A DNA stretch of 64,000 bases. It comes from Brachybacterium aquaticum (GTDB lineage Bacteria > Actinomycetota > Actinomycetes > Actinomycetales > Dermabacteraceae). The notes beneath the pieces were generated by a model. It was given only the letters and a program-made list of their open reading frames with translations, had not been told where the DNA came from and searched no databases. Shown one piece after another: positions 26,378 to 35,495 of the stretch (positions within the stretch are counted from its first letter, which is position 1; every line of letters begins with the position of its first letter). The stretch spans positions 1,612,001 to 1,676,000 of the forward strand of contig NZ_JACHLZ010000001.1 of assembly GCF_014204755.1 (NCBI RefSeq), given 5' to 3'. A program made the position numbers and the translations under genes.

Positions 26378-27309
26378 TCGTTGTCTCCCTCGGTGGTGGA
26401 GGACGCGTCCTCGGTGTAGCGGGGGCCGGCGTCGTCCTGGCGCTCGCGCATGGACCATTCCTCCGCGTTGCGGTTGAGGTCCACGCCCAGCTGGCCCTCG
26501 TTGCCCTGCTCGCGCAGCTCCTGCATGTGGTTGTCGTACTCCTCCTGGGAGACGACCCGCACGTTGAAGAGCATGTCGGAGTGGTACTCGCCGCACAGCT
26601 CGGCGCACTTGCCGGAGTAGGTGCCCTCACGGGTGGGGGTCACCTGGAAGCTCGTGGTGTGCCCCGGGAACATGTCCTTCTTGTACAGGAAGTCCACGAC
26701 CCAGAACGAGTGGATGACATCGCGGGAGTCGAGGCGGAACTCGACGGTCTGATCCACGGGGAGCCACAGCTCGGGGAGCATGTCCTCGGCGCCCGGCTCA
26801 CCCGTGGCGAAGGACTGCACGCCCGCCGGCTCGTGGACGTTCTCGTCGACGTAGTTGAAGTCCCAGCTCCACTGCTTGGCCACGATGTTGACGGTCACGT
26901 CGGGCTCGGCGACGTGCATCTCGATCTCACGGGCATCGCGCTGGGTGAAGTAGAAGAGGGTCAGCACCATGACGACCGGCACGAGCGTGAACATCAGCTC
27001 CAGCGGCACGTGGTAGCGCAGCTGGACCGGGTAGCCGGTGTCGTTCTTGCGGCGGCGGTAGGCGACGGCGCACCAGATGGTCAGACCCCAGATCAGGAGG
27101 CCGACGACGACCAGCACCGCCCAGGATCCGACCCACAGGTTCGTGATCCGTTCGGTCTGGTTGGTGACCTCCTGCCCGTCGCCGGGGCCGGGGAGGAAGC
27201 CGCGCTGCTGCGCCTCGGTGCAGCCGGCGAGGACCAGAGTGGCCAGGGCGAGGCCGGCTGCCGCGAAGCGGCGACCTCGCCGCGCGCGCTGGGGGACCTG
27301 GGGGATCAC
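26374..27309 (-). CDS. ctaC: Cytochrome c oxidase subunit II (lipoprotein)
   Basis: The CuA subunit, 311 residues. It starts with a lipoprotein signal ending in LVLAGC (Cys30), then two membrane helices (about 58-80 and 103-122) and the cupredoxin domain: KQWSWDF near 145, and CuA ligands His200, Cys235, Cys239, His243 and Met246 ([12 protein letters not shown]). The GTG at 27309 is chosen because AAGG lies eight bases upstream and the signal peptide begins there; an in-frame GTG at 27483 follows a strong -10 but would bury the signal peptide. Confidence 0.94.
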   Translation of the reverse strand: MIPQVPQRARRGRRFAAAGLALATLVLAGCTEAQQRGFLPGPGDGQEVTNQTERITNLWVGSWAVLVVVGLLIWGLTIWCAVAYRRRKNDTGYPVQLRYHVPLELMFTLVPVVMVLTLFYFTQRDAREIEMHVAEPDVTVNIVAKQWSWDFNYVDENVHEPAGVQSFATGEPGAEDMLPELWLPVDQTVEFRLDSRDVIHSFWVVDFLYKKDMFPGHTTSFQVTPTREGTYSGKCAELCGEYHSDMLFNVRVVSQEEYDNHMQELREQGNEGQLGVDLNRNAEEWSMRERQDDAGPRYTEDASSTTEGDNE

Positions 27310-27483
27310 AGGGATGACCTTCCGCTCGTCGTCTCCGGACCTCGTCGCCGCACCGGGGGATGTTCCGGTCCGGCTCCGCAGCTCGGATTTGGTACTGACG
27401 TGGGCCGTAGATGCCCACAGTGCCGCGCCTTCCCCCGGGGAAGAAGGCCGTGCCGGGCCGGGGAGCCCGCCACTTGACGGCAC

Positions 27484-27495
27484 CCCGTCATCATA
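27484..27495 (-). promoter_or_regulatory. Probable promoter of the ctaC operon
   Basis: TATGAT (27495-27490) is the best -10 hexamer upstream of ctaC and ends six bases before an in-frame GTG at 27483. Transcripts starting here would be about 174 nt longer than the chosen ctaC start. Apart from this and the hairpin at 27631-27673, the 27310-27797 interval shows no gene. Confidence 0.5.
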
Positions 27496-27630
27496 CGGCG
27501 TGTTCTCAGTGGTCGTGGCACTTCGACCCACCGTGGACCATGGACTTCTTCCCGCCGTGATCGGTCCGTGATCTGCGAGTCGTCGCGATCACACGTCGAG
27601 CGCGCGCGGCGTGCCTGCCGCACGCACGCC

Positions 27631-27673
27631 GGAGGGCCCGGGCGATGACTCTGGGTCATCGCCCGGGCCCTCC
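27631..27673. terminator. Terminator downstream of the ErpA-like gene
   Basis: A perfect 19-bp stem (27631-27649 with 27655-27673) around TCTGG, about 125 bp past the erpA stop and upstream of the ctaC promoter. Confidence 0.88.
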
Positions 27674-27757
27674 GTGAAGGTGCGCCGTCCGCGGGACGGC
27701 GCCGTGGCGTCCGGTGCGTGCGTCTCCGTGCCCGGCCGACGGGGCGGGTCCGTCGTC

Positions 27758-27799
27758 GGCCGACGCCGATCGACCGACGCCGATCACCTGAAGACGATC
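27758..27799 (-). repeat. 14-bp tandem repeat after the ErpA-like gene
   Basis: Units GGCCGACGCCGATC (27758-27771) and GACCGACGCCGATC (27772-27785) are nearly identical; a third, diverged unit (27786-27799) reaches the stop codon. Confidence 0.65.
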
Positions 27800-28157
27800 A
27801 GCTGAAGGAGTCGCCGCAGGCGCAGGAGCTGCCCGCGTTGGGGTTGTCGATGGTGAAGCCCTGCTTCTCGATGGTGTCGGCGAAGTCGATGACCGCACCG
27901 GTGAGGTAGGGGCTGCTCATCTTGTCGACGATCACCTCGACGCCCTCGAAGTCGGCGACCAGGTCGTCGTCCATGAGGCGCTCGTCGAAGTACAGCTGGT
28001 AGATCAGGCCGGAGCAGCCGCCGGGCTGCACCGCGATCCGCAGGCGGAGGTCGTCGCGTCCCTCCTGCTCCAGCAGGGTGGTCACCTTGTGGGCGGCCTC
28101 GGACGTGAGGGTGACGCCATGCGCCGCGGTGGGGCGCTCGGTGGTGGGCGTGGTCAT
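27798..28157 (-). CDS. erpA: HesB/IscA/ErpA-type iron-sulfur cluster insertion protein
   Basis: An A-type carrier of 119 residues that delivers Fe-S clusters to apoproteins. The three ligand cysteines are present: Cys48 (PGGCSG) and CxC at 112-114 (SSCACGDSFS). GAGGAGG lies six bases before the ATG at 28157. It sits upstream of the ctaC operon as Rv2204c does near ctaC in M. tuberculosis, so supply of clusters to the respiratory chain (for example the Rieske protein) is a reasonable inference. Confidence 0.92.
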   Translation of the reverse strand: MTTPTTERPTAAHGVTLTSEAAHKVTTLLEQEGRDDLRLRIAVQPGGCSGLIYQLYFDERLMDDDLVADFEGVEVIVDKMSSPYLTGAVIDFADTIEKQGFTIDNPNAGSSCACGDSFS

Positions 28158-28305
28158 GAGGTCCTCCTCGAAGCTCGTGTTCGGACAGGATACGCCTTGG
28201 GTCCTGGGAACGGGGCGGGCGCCCGCGGCGATCCGTCTCACTCCTCGGTCCCCTGTGCTCCGCCCGCCGTCCCCGCGCGGGCGGCGCTCCGCAGCGCTGC
28301 TCGAT

Positions 28306-28325
28306 GGGCCCCTCTCGAGGGGCCC
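28306..28325 (-). terminator. Terminator after the small membrane protein gene
   Basis: GGGCCCCT and its complement around CTCG, three bases beyond the stop codon of the 95-residue membrane protein. Confidence 0.75.
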
Positions 28326-28328
28326 TTC

Positions 28329-28616
28329 TCAGATCACGCCGCGGAAGAGCGCCAGCAGGAGCACGCCGACGTAGCCGAGCAGCACGCCGGCGATGATGCC
28401 GGTCGCACCGTCGCGGCTGCGGCCGCGCAGGACGAAGGAGACCGCGGCGATCACGACGGCGAGCACTGCGATCAGTCCCCACCACAGGAAGAAGTACCCG
28501 GCGACGAAGCCGATGACGAGGCCGGCGAAGAGCATCGGGATCATGAGCGGGGAGATGGGCTCCGGCTCCTCCCCCGGCGTCCGGGTCGTGCCCTGGCCGC
28601 GCCGCGCTGCGCTCAC
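28329..28616 (-). CDS. Small hypothetical membrane protein
   Basis: A 95-residue protein with a charged N-terminus (TTRTPGEEPEPISP) and about three hydrophobic segments (MIPMLFAGLVIGFVAGYFF, GLIAVLAVVIAAVSFVL, GIIAGVLLGYVGVLLLALF). No family is recognised. Its GTG start overlaps the dipeptidase stop by four bases (GTGA), so it is translated from the same mRNA. Confidence 0.75.
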   Translation of the reverse strand: MSAARRGQGTTRTPGEEPEPISPLMIPMLFAGLVIGFVAGYFFLWWGLIAVLAVVIAAVSFVLRGRSRDGATGIIAGVLLGYVGVLLLALFRGVI

Positions 28617-30061
28617 GCGGACTCCTCCCCCGCCCGGCCCAGCGCTCCGGCGCCGCGCAGCAGCAGCGCCTCGGCCAGGCACACCCGGGCGAACTCGCCC
28701 AGGTGCAGCGACTCGTCGATGCCGTGGGCGCGGGACTCGGGATCCTCGACGCCGGTGACGAGCACCTCGGCGTGGGGGAACACCTCGAGCAGATCGGCGA
28801 TGAACGGGATGGAACCGCCGAGCCCGGTGTCCACGGCCTCGGCACCCCAGGCGGCGGCGAAGGACTCGCGCGCGAGGTCCATGGCGGGAGAGCCCTGCTT
28901 GGCGAGGTAGGGCTTGCCGCGCTCACCGCGGGTGATGGTGACGCGCGCGGTCGCGGGCGCGTGGGACTCGAGATGGCTCACCAGCGCCTCCATCGCGCGG
29001 TCCGGGTCCTCCCCCGGCGGGATGCGCAGCGAGACCTTCGCCCGGGCAGCGGGCACGAGGGTGTTCGAGGCGTCGCGGACGGTGGGGGCGTCGATGCCGA
29101 GCACCGACAGGGCCGGGCGGGTCCACAGCCGCGCGGTGAGCGGCCCGTCCCCGGAGAGCTCAGCGCCCTCGACGACGCCGGCATCGCGGCGCCACTCCGC
29201 CTCATCCATGTCCACGGTCGGGTCCTCGGCGCGCAGCAGTCCCTGCACCGCGACCTCGCCGCGCTCGTCGTGAAGGGTGGCGAGCAGGCGGCTGAGCTGG
29301 GTGAGCGCGTCGAGCACCGGGCCGCCGAAGAGCCCTGAGTGGCCGGCGTGATCGAGCGCGCGCACCTCGACGACCAGGTCGACCACACCGCGGAGGCTGG
29401 TGGTCAGCGCGGGGGTGCCCACGGCCCAGTTCGCGGAGTCGGCGACGATGATGAGGTCCGCCGAGAGCGCCTCGCGGTGCGCCTCGATGAAGGGACGGAA
29501 GGTGGGCGAGCCCGCCTCCTCCTCGCCCTCGACGAAGACGGTCACGCCGATCCCGTCGGCCGCGAGCTCCTCGCCGACCAGGCGCAGGGCGGTCACATGG
29601 GCCATGACGCCGGCCTTGTCGTCGGCCGCGCCGCGTCCGTAGAGGCGCTCTCCGCGCACCTCGGGCTCGAAGGGGGCGCTGGTCCACTCCTCGACGTCAC
29701 CGGTGGGCTGGACGTCGTGGTGGGCGTAAAGGAGGACGGTGGGGCGGCCCTCGGCGGCGGAGGTGCGCCCGATCACGGCCGGGCTGCCGTCCTGCACGGA
29801 TTCGATGACGACCTCCTGCAGGCCGGCGCCGCGCAGGAGCTCGGCGACGGCCTCGGCACTGCGGCGCACCGGCTCGCGGTCGTAGCCGGGGAAGGCGATC
29901 GAGGGGATGCGCACCAGGTCCTTGAGATCCGCGATCGACGCGGGCAGCAGCGTCTCCAGGCGCTCGCGCAGCGCGCGGACTTCCGCGGAGTCGGCCCCCT
30001 GCTCAGGGTCGGCCTGCGCGGCGTCGGCGGCGGACGGGGTGACGGGGTCGTGTGCGGTCAT
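28613..30061 (-). CDS. M20-family dipeptidase (metallopeptidase)
   Basis: A cytoplasmic zinc peptidase of 482 residues. Motifs in order: YAHHDVQPTGD (metal His and catalytic Asp), GRGAADDKAG, the general-base stretch EGEEEAGS, the dimerisation-domain HAGHSGLFGG and the last metal ligand AHGIDESLHL. These match the dipeptidase branch (DapE/PepV/CNDP-like) of M20; the substrate is unknown. TACCGT ends six bases before the ATG, so translation is probably leaderless. It is divergent from the DUF3043 gene with only 105 bp between starts. Confidence 0.9.
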   Translation of the reverse strand: MTAHDPVTPSAADAAQADPEQGADSAEVRALRERLETLLPASIADLKDLVRIPSIAFPGYDREPVRRSAEAVAELLRGAGLQEVVIESVQDGSPAVIGRTSAAEGRPTVLLYAHHDVQPTGDVEEWTSAPFEPEVRGERLYGRGAADDKAGVMAHVTALRLVGEELAADGIGVTVFVEGEEEAGSPTFRPFIEAHREALSADLIIVADSANWAVGTPALTTSLRGVVDLVVEVRALDHAGHSGLFGGPVLDALTQLSRLLATLHDERGEVAVQGLLRAEDPTVDMDEAEWRRDAGVVEGAELSGDGPLTARLWTRPALSVLGIDAPTVRDASNTLVPAARAKVSLRIPPGEDPDRAMEALVSHLESHAPATARVTITRGERGKPYLAKQGSPAMDLARESFAAAWGAEAVDTGLGGSIPFIADLLEVFPHAEVLVTGVEDPESRAHGIDESLHLGEFARVCLAEALLLRGAGALGRAGEESA

Positions 30062-30073
30062 GCCCTCACGGTA
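30062..30073 (-). promoter_or_regulatory. Leaderless promoter of the dipeptidase gene
   Basis: TACCGT (30073-30068) ends six bases before the ATG at 30061. Confidence 0.45.
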
Positions 30074-30154
30074 CCGCCGCGGACTGCACGGGATCCGGGG
30101 ACGTCGCGCCGCGCCGTCCCCGGTCCGTCCCAGGGGATCCCCGGGGGCTTCGCC

Positions 30155-30166
30155 TAGAATGCCCCG
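30155..30166 (+). promoter_or_regulatory. Leaderless promoter of the DUF3043 gene
   Basis: TAGAAT (30155-30160) ends six bases before the GTG at 30167, with no ribosome binding site. Confidence 0.7.
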
Positions 30167-30760
30167 GTGATCTTCCGCAAGTCAGAACCCCCGCAGCCCC
30201 CCGAGCCGGCGCCCGAGCCCACCCGCCCCGGCTCCAAGGGACGTCCTACCCGCACCCGCAAGGAGGCGGAGGCGGCGCGTCGTCGCCCGCTGGTGGTCGA
30301 CGACCGCAAGGAGGCGCGGCGCCGGGACCGCGAGCGCGCTCAGCAGGAGCGCATGGAGGCGCAGCAGGCGCTGATGACCGGCGACGAGAAGAAGATGCCG
30401 CTCCAGCATCGCGGGGAGGACCGCCGCTTCGTGCGCGACGTCGTCGACTCCCGGCGCAACATCGCGGAGTTCTTCTTCCCGATCGCGCTGGTGTTCATGC
30501 TGATCGCGCTGGTGCTGCCGCTGATCCGTCCGGACCTCACCGCGGCGCTCAGCGGCGGCATGGTCGTCATCCTCTGGGGCGGCATCTTCCTGTGCGTCAT
30601 CGATGCCTTCCTCCTGCGGCGGAAGCTGCGGGCGAAGCTCGAGGAGCGCTTCGGCGGTGTGGGCCAGGGACTGGTCGGCTACGGCATCATGCGCGCGATC
30701 CAGATCCGCCGCTTCCGTCTCCCCCGCCCGCAGATCAAGCACGGCGAGGAGCCGCGCTGA
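30167..30760 (+). CDS. DUF3043 membrane protein
   Basis: A 197-residue actinobacterial membrane protein of unknown function. A basic N-terminal region (GRPTRTRKEAEAARRRPLVV, later HRGEDRRFVRDVVDSRRNIA) precedes two membrane helices (FPIALVFMLIALVLPLI and LSGGMVVILWGGIFLCVIDA) and a basic C-terminus. RDYVDSRR-type sequence before the first helix is the DUF3043 hallmark. Leaderless GTG start. A perfect hairpin ends the unit. Confidence 0.88.
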   Translation: MIFRKSEPPQPPEPAPEPTRPGSKGRPTRTRKEAEAARRRPLVVDDRKEARRRDRERAQQERMEAQQALMTGDEKKMPLQHRGEDRRFVRDVVDSRRNIAEFFFPIALVFMLIALVLPLIRPDLTAALSGGMVVILWGGIFLCVIDAFLLRRKLRAKLEERFGGVGQGLVGYGIMRAIQIRRFRLPRPQIKHGEEPR

Positions 30761-30778
30761 TCCCCCACTGAGAACAGC

Positions 30779-30820
30779 ACGAGAACGGCCGACGCGATCA
30801 CTCGCGTCGGCCGTTCTCGT
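30779..30820. terminator. Bidirectional terminator between the DUF3043 gene and aspS
   Basis: A perfect 19-bp stem (30779-30797 with 30802-30820) around TCAC between convergent genes. Confidence 0.9.
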
Positions 30821-30835
30821 GTCGGGCGTCGGGGC

Positions 30836-32695
30836 TCAGGCGCCCTGCGCGCCCCCGTCGGCCGGAGTCCCGTCGGCCGGAGCCCCCTCGGCACCGGGGG
30901 CCGCCTCGCCCTTCGCGCCGCGCTCGCCCTTCTGCTCGCGCTGGACGGGCTTGGCGTCCACGCCCGCCTCCTTGCGCTGCTGCTGGGTGATCGGGGCGGG
31001 CGCCGCGGTCAGCGGGTCGTAGCCGTTGCCGGTCTTGGGGAAGGCGATGACCTCGCGGATCGACTCCTCCCCCGCCAGCAGCGCGACGATGCGGTCCCAG
31101 CCGAAGGCGATGCCGCCGTGCGGCGGGGCGCCGAACTGGAAGGCGTCCAGCAGGAAGCCGAACTTCTCCTGCGCCTCCGCCTCGCCGATGCCCATGACCT
31201 GGAACACGCGCTGCTGCACGGACTGGTCGTGGATACGGATGGAGCCGCCGCCGATCTCGTTGCCGTTGCACACGATGTCGTACGCGTAGGCGAGGGCCGA
31301 GCCCGGGTCGGTGTCGAAGGTGTCCATGAACTCGGGCTTGGGCGAGGTGAACGCGTGGTGCACCGCGGTCCAGGCGCCGCCGCCCACGGCCACGTCGCCG
31401 GCCGCGCGGGCGTCGGCCGCCGGCTCGAACATGGGCGCGTCCACGACCCACACGAAGGAGAAGGCGTCGTGGTCGATGAGGCCGAGGCGCTCGGCGATCT
31501 CGTTGCGGGCCGCGCCGAGCAGGGCGCGGGAGGTCTTCGGCTCACCGGCAGCGAAGAAGATGCAGTCGCCGGGCGCGGCACCGGTCGCCTCGACCAGGCC
31601 CGCCTTCTCCTGGTCGGAGATGTTCTTGGAGACGGGACCGGTGAGGGAGCCGTCCTCCTGGACGAGCACGTAGGCCAGGCCCTTCGCGCCGCGCTGCTTG
31701 GCCCACTCCTGCCAGGCGTCGAGCTGGCGGCGGGGCTGGGAGGCGCCGCCGGCCATGACGATCGCGCCGACGTACGGGGCCTGGAACACGCGGAAGGGCG
31801 TGTCCTGGAAGTACTCGGTCATCTCGACGAGCTCGAGGTCGAAGCGCAGGTCGGGCTTGTCGGAGCCGTAGCGCCGCATCGACTCGGCGTAGGTGATGCG
31901 CGGGAAGGGCCCGGCGATCTCGTGGCCGCCCTTGGCCCACACGGCGGAGAGGATCTGCTCGGCCAGGGCGATCACGTCCTCCTGGTCCACGAAGCTCATC
32001 TCGACGTCGAGCTGGGTGAACTCGGGCTGACGGTCGGCGCGGAAGTCCTCGTCGCGGTAGCAGCGGGCGAGCTGGAAGTACTTCTCCAGGCCGCCCACCA
32101 TCAGCAGCTGCTTGAACAGCTGCGGGGACTGGGGCAGGGCGTACCAGGAGCCGGGCGCGAGGCGCGCGGGGACCAGGAAGTCGCGGGCGCCCTCGGGGGT
32201 GGAGCGGGTCAGGGTCGGGGTCTCGACCTCGACGAAGCCCTGGTCCAGGAGGGTGTCGCGGGCGGCGCGGTTGACCTCGGAGCGCAGGCGCATCGCCGCG
32301 GCGGGGCCCTGACGGCGCAGGTCGAGGTAGCGGTAGCGCAGACGCGTCTCCTCACCGACCTCGGTGTGCTCGTCGAGCTGGAAGGGCAGGGGCGCGGAGG
32401 CGCTGAGCACCTCGACCTCGGTGGCGGTGACCTCGATCTCCCCGGTGGGCAGCTGCGGGTTCTCGTTGCCCTCGGGGCGACGGTCCACCGAGCCGGTCAC
32501 CTTCAGCACGTACTCGTTGCGCAGGTGCATCGCCTCGTCCTCGCGCACGACCACCTGGGTGATGCCGGCGGCATCGCGCAGATCGAGGAACGTCACGCCG
32601 CCGTGGTCACGGCGACGGCCGATCCAGCCGGTGAGGGTGACGGTCTGTCCGATGTGCTCCGGGCGGAGCTCACCGGCGGTATGGGTGCGCAGCAC
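30836..32695 (-). CDS. aspS: Aspartyl-tRNA synthetase, probably non-discriminating
   Basis: A bacterial class II synthetase of 619 residues: anticodon-binding OB fold (1-105), motif 1 to motif 2 ([18 protein letters not shown]), the GAD insertion domain (about 290-420) and motif 3 ([13 protein letters not shown]). His31 in RRRDHGG is the residue associated with non-discriminating AspRS, which also charges tRNA-Asn for GatCAB; discriminating enzymes have leucine. Residues after about 580 are a low-complexity tail with a 15-bp repeat ([10 protein letters not shown]). The GTG at 32695 has AAGGA upstream. Confidence 0.95.
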   Translation of the reverse strand: MLRTHTAGELRPEHIGQTVTLTGWIGRRRDHGGVTFLDLRDAAGITQVVVREDEAMHLRNEYVLKVTGSVDRRPEGNENPQLPTGEIEVTATEVEVLSASAPLPFQLDEHTEVGEETRLRYRYLDLRRQGPAAAMRLRSEVNRAARDTLLDQGFVEVETPTLTRSTPEGARDFLVPARLAPGSWYALPQSPQLFKQLLMVGGLEKYFQLARCYRDEDFRADRQPEFTQLDVEMSFVDQEDVIALAEQILSAVWAKGGHEIAGPFPRITYAESMRRYGSDKPDLRFDLELVEMTEYFQDTPFRVFQAPYVGAIVMAGGASQPRRQLDAWQEWAKQRGAKGLAYVLVQEDGSLTGPVSKNISDQEKAGLVEATGAAPGDCIFFAAGEPKTSRALLGAARNEIAERLGLIDHDAFSFVWVVDAPMFEPAADARAAGDVAVGGGAWTAVHHAFTSPKPEFMDTFDTDPGSALAYAYDIVCNGNEIGGGSIRIHDQSVQQRVFQVMGIGEAEAQEKFGFLLDAFQFGAPPHGGIAFGWDRIVALLAGEESIREVIAFPKTGNGYDPLTAAPAPITQQQRKEAGVDAKPVQREQKGERGAKGEAAPGAEGAPADGTPADGGAQGA

Positions 32696-33062
32696 GAGGT
32701 GTCCTTCTGAGGGGTCGACGGCGGGGTCCTCCCCCGGCGGCGGGCGCACGGGGGCACGCGCCCTGGGGCGCGGGAGGCCCAGCCTACCGCCCGCCGAGGG
32801 TGAGGGATCTCGCCACCGCCGCCCTGTTCTGCGAGGTCCCGCCCCCGTAGACTCGACGCTTGTCCGACCTGCCGGGGCCTCCGCCCCCGGGCATCCGCCT
32901 CAGAGCATCCGCCTTTGTGCGTCCGCCCGAGCGCAGGTCCCTCTGCCCGAATCCGCCCGAGCCGCACCGTGCACCCACGGTCCTCGTCGCGCGGAATGGA
33001 TGGGCACTCCACGCCCTGCGACCTGTGAGGGCTTGTTGACCCTCTGACCGTCGAAGGACGAT
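32696..33062. other. aspS-helicase intergenic region with probable helicase promoter
   Basis: A TAGACT hexamer (32848-32853) on the plus strand would give the DEAD-box gene a leader of about 200 nt. Long leaders are common for DEAD-box helicase genes and may allow temperature or auto-control; no defined structure was recognised. No gene is seen here. Confidence 0.4.
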
Positions 33063-35039
33063 ATGACCCACTCCTCCCCTGCCTCCGCTCCCACCGACGC
33101 CGCTGCGGACACCACGCCGGCCGACGGATCCGTGAGCGAGGACACCACCGCGGCCGACGCGTCCGCGGAGACCTCCGCCACTGCCGCGACCTCCGACGCC
33201 CCCGCCGAGGAGCCCAAGGGTCCGAGCTTCGACGACATCGACCTCCCCGCCGCCCTGCGCAGCGCGGTCGACGAGCTCGGCTTCACCACCCCGTCGGCGA
33301 TCCAGGCCCAGGCCATCCCCGCGCTGCTCGAGGGCCGCGACGTGATCGGCGTGGCCCAGACCGGCACCGGCAAGACCGCCGCGTTCGGCCTCCCGCTGCT
33401 CGCCGCGATCGATCCGTCCCTGCGCGAGGTGCAGGGCCTGGTCCTCGCCCCCACCCGCGAGCTGGCCATGCAGGTCGCCGACGCGATCTCCTCCTTCGCC
33501 ACCGCCATCGGCGGGCTGGACGTCATCGCGCTGTACGGCGGCTCCCCCTACGGTCCCCAGGAGCGCGCGCTCGCCCGCGGCGCCCAGGTCGTCGTCGGCA
33601 CCCCCGGCCGCGTCATGGACCACATGCGCCGCACCAACCTGCGCCTGGACACCGTGCGCTTCGCCGTGCTGGACGAGGCCGACGAGATGCTGCGCATGGG
33701 CTTCGCCGAGGACGTCGAGGAGATCCTCTCCCACTCCCCCGCGAGCCGTCAGGTCGCCCTGTTCTCCGCGACCATGCCGGCCGCGATCGAGCGCGTCGCC
33801 CAGGACCATATGAAGGACCCGGTGCGCGTGAGCGTCACCCCCCAGTCCTCCACAGTCAAGAGCGTCAGCCAGTCATACGCGGTCGTCCCCTTCAAGCACC
33901 GCACCGGCGCGCTGGCCCGCGTGCTCGCCACCTCCCCGGCCGAGGCCGCGATCGTGTTCGTGCGCACCCGCGCCGCCGCCGAGGAGGTGGGCTCCGCACT
34001 GGTGGCCCGCGGCCTGATCGCCGCGTCGATCTCGGGTGACGTGCCGCAGAAGGAGCGCGAGAAGATCGTCGAGCGCCTGCGCGACGGCTCCCTGCAGGTG
34101 CTGGTCGCCACCGACGTGGCCGCCCGCGGCCTGGACGTGGAGCGCATCGGCCTGGTCGTGAACTTCGACGTGCCGCGCGAGCCGGAGACCTACGTGCACC
34201 GCATCGGACGCACCGGCCGCGCCGGCCGCTCCGGCGAGGCGCTGACCTTCATCGGCCCCCACGAGCGCCGCGCCCTGAAGAACATCGAGCGCGCCACCAA
34301 GCAGACCCTCGCCGAGGCGGTCATCCCCTCCCCGCGCGACGTGTCCAAGCACCGTCTGGCCGGGCTTCTCGAGCAGGTCCCCTCCCGCATCGAGCGCGGC
34401 CGCCTGGAGCTGTACCGCGAGCTGATCGGTGAGTTCGTCGCCGAGAAGGACATCGACCCGCTGGAGCTCGCCGCGGTGCTCGGCGCGATGACCGTGGGCG
34501 ACGAGGGCCCCGGCTCCGCGACCGAGGACGAGGAGTTCACCTCCGCGAAGCTCTCGGGCTCCGACCGCGGCGACGACCGCGGCCCGCGCCGCGACGGCCC
34601 CACCACCGAGCGCGGCTACACCTCGTACAAGATCGGTGTGGGCCACACCCACGGTGCGCGTCCCCCGGCGATCGTCGGCGCGATCACCGGCGAGGGCGGT
34701 CTGAACGGCAAGGACGTGGGCAAGATCCAGATCTTCCCCACCTTCTCCCTGGTGCAGATCCGCGGCTCCCTCGATCCCCAGCAGATGGACCGGATCGGCC
34801 GGGCGAAGGTGGGCGGCCGCGAGCTGCGCATCGGCCCGGACAACGGCCCCAAGGGCGGCAAGGGCGGCCCCCGCGGCCCGCGCCGCGACGGCGACAAGCC
34901 CTGGCGCCGCGATGATCGTCGTGACGACCGCGGGCGCCGTGACGGCGGCGACCGCTACGGCAACGACCGCTATGGCAATGACCGCCACGGCAGCGACCGC
35001 TACGACGCAAAGCGCCGCGGCCCGCGCCGCGACGGCTGA
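33063..35039 (+). CDS. deaD: DEAD-box RNA helicase (DeaD/CsdA type)
   Basis: An ATP-dependent RNA helicase of 658 residues for ribosome assembly and mRNA turnover. A disordered acidic head (1-55) precedes the Q motif and RecA domain 1: AQTGTGKT, PTRELA, TPGR, DEAD (VLDEADEM), SAT. Domain 2 carries IVFVRT, ARGLDVERI and HRIGRTGR. A DbpA-like RNA-binding domain lies near 535-600 (IGVGHTHGARPPAIVGAITG), and the tail is Arg/Asp/Gly-rich with three RYGND-type pentapeptides from a 15-bp DNA repeat. GAAGGA precedes the ATG. Confidence 0.95.
   Translation: MTHSSPASAPTDAAADTTPADGSVSEDTTAADASAETSATAATSDAPAEEPKGPSFDDIDLPAALRSAVDELGFTTPSAIQAQAIPALLEGRDVIGVAQTGTGKTAAFGLPLLAAIDPSLREVQGLVLAPTRELAMQVADAISSFATAIGGLDVIALYGGSPYGPQERALARGAQVVVGTPGRVMDHMRRTNLRLDTVRFAVLDEADEMLRMGFAEDVEEILSHSPASRQVALFSATMPAAIERVAQDHMKDPVRVSVTPQSSTVKSVSQSYAVVPFKHRTGALARVLATSPAEAAIVFVRTRAAAEEVGSALVARGLIAASISGDVPQKEREKIVERLRDGSLQVLVATDVAARGLDVERIGLVVNFDVPREPETYVHRIGRTGRAGRSGEALTFIGPHERRALKNIERATKQTLAEAVIPSPRDVSKHRLAGLLEQVPSRIERGRLELYRELIGEFVAEKDIDPLELAAVLGAMTVGDEGPGSATEDEEFTSAKLSGSDRGDDRGPRRDGPTTERGYTSYKIGVGHTHGARPPAIVGAITGEGGLNGKDVGKIQIFPTFSLVQIRGSLDPQQMDRIGRAKVGGRELRIGPDNGPKGGKGGPRGPRRDGDKPWRRDDRRDDRGRRDGGDRYGNDRYGNDRHGSDRYDAKRRGPRRDG
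34953..35006 (+). repeat. 15-bp coding repeat in the helicase tail
   Basis: Units at 34953-34967, 34968-34982 and 34983-34997 plus a partial fourth encode RYGND, RYGND, RHGSD and RYD. Confidence 0.85.
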
Positions 35040-35056
35040 GGCCCAGCCCGGGACAT

Positions 35057-35094
35057 GAAGAACCCCGCCACCGGATCCGGTGGCGGGGTTCTTC
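35057..35094. terminator. Bidirectional terminator between the helicase and thioredoxin genes
   Basis: A perfect 38-base palindrome between two convergent genes. Confidence 0.92.
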
Positions 35095-35117
35095 CGTTCA
35101 GTGGTCGAGGGGCCTGA

Positions 35118-35486
35118 TCAGGCCTGCTTCTCCTGCGCCTCGGCGTAGGCCTTGCGGACCTCGTCCATGTCCAGGTTCTTCACCTGGCCGATGAGGTCCT
35201 CGAGGGCCGACTGGGGCAGGGCGCCGGCCTGCGAGAAGACCGGGATGCCCTCGCGGTAGGCGACGAGGGTCGGGATGGAGGTGACGCCGTAGCGCATCGC
35301 CAGCTCCTGCTGGTCCTCGGTGTCGACCTTGGCGAAGGTGACGTCCTCGTGGGTCTCGGAGGACTCCTCGAAGATGGGGGCGAAGCGCTGGCACGGCACG
35401 CACCAGCCCGCCCAGAAGTCGATCAGGACGATGCCGTCCTCGACGGTCTTGTCGTGGTTCTCAGTGGTGAGGGTGAGCGTAGCCAT
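35118..35486 (-). CDS. trxA: Thioredoxin with WCVPC active site
   Basis: A 122-residue cytoplasmic thioredoxin. The active site is FWAGWCVPCQRFAP (Cys29, Cys32), with valine where most thioredoxins have glycine; the cis-proline loop is TSIPTLVAYREG. The C-terminus is extended by about 15 residues (DEVRKAYAEAQEKQA). The ATG at 35486 is chosen because a SigR/SigH-type promoter ends about ten bases upstream, giving a nearly leaderless mRNA; no ribosome site is present. Valine in the CxxC loop is expected to shift redox potential. Confidence 0.92.
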   Translation of the reverse strand: MATLTLTTENHDKTVEDGIVLIDFWAGWCVPCQRFAPIFEESSETHEDVTFAKVDTEDQQELAMRYGVTSIPTLVAYREGIPVFSQAGALPQSALEDLIGQVKNLDMDEVRKAYAEAQEKQA

Positions 35487-35495
35487 GTCGGGACG

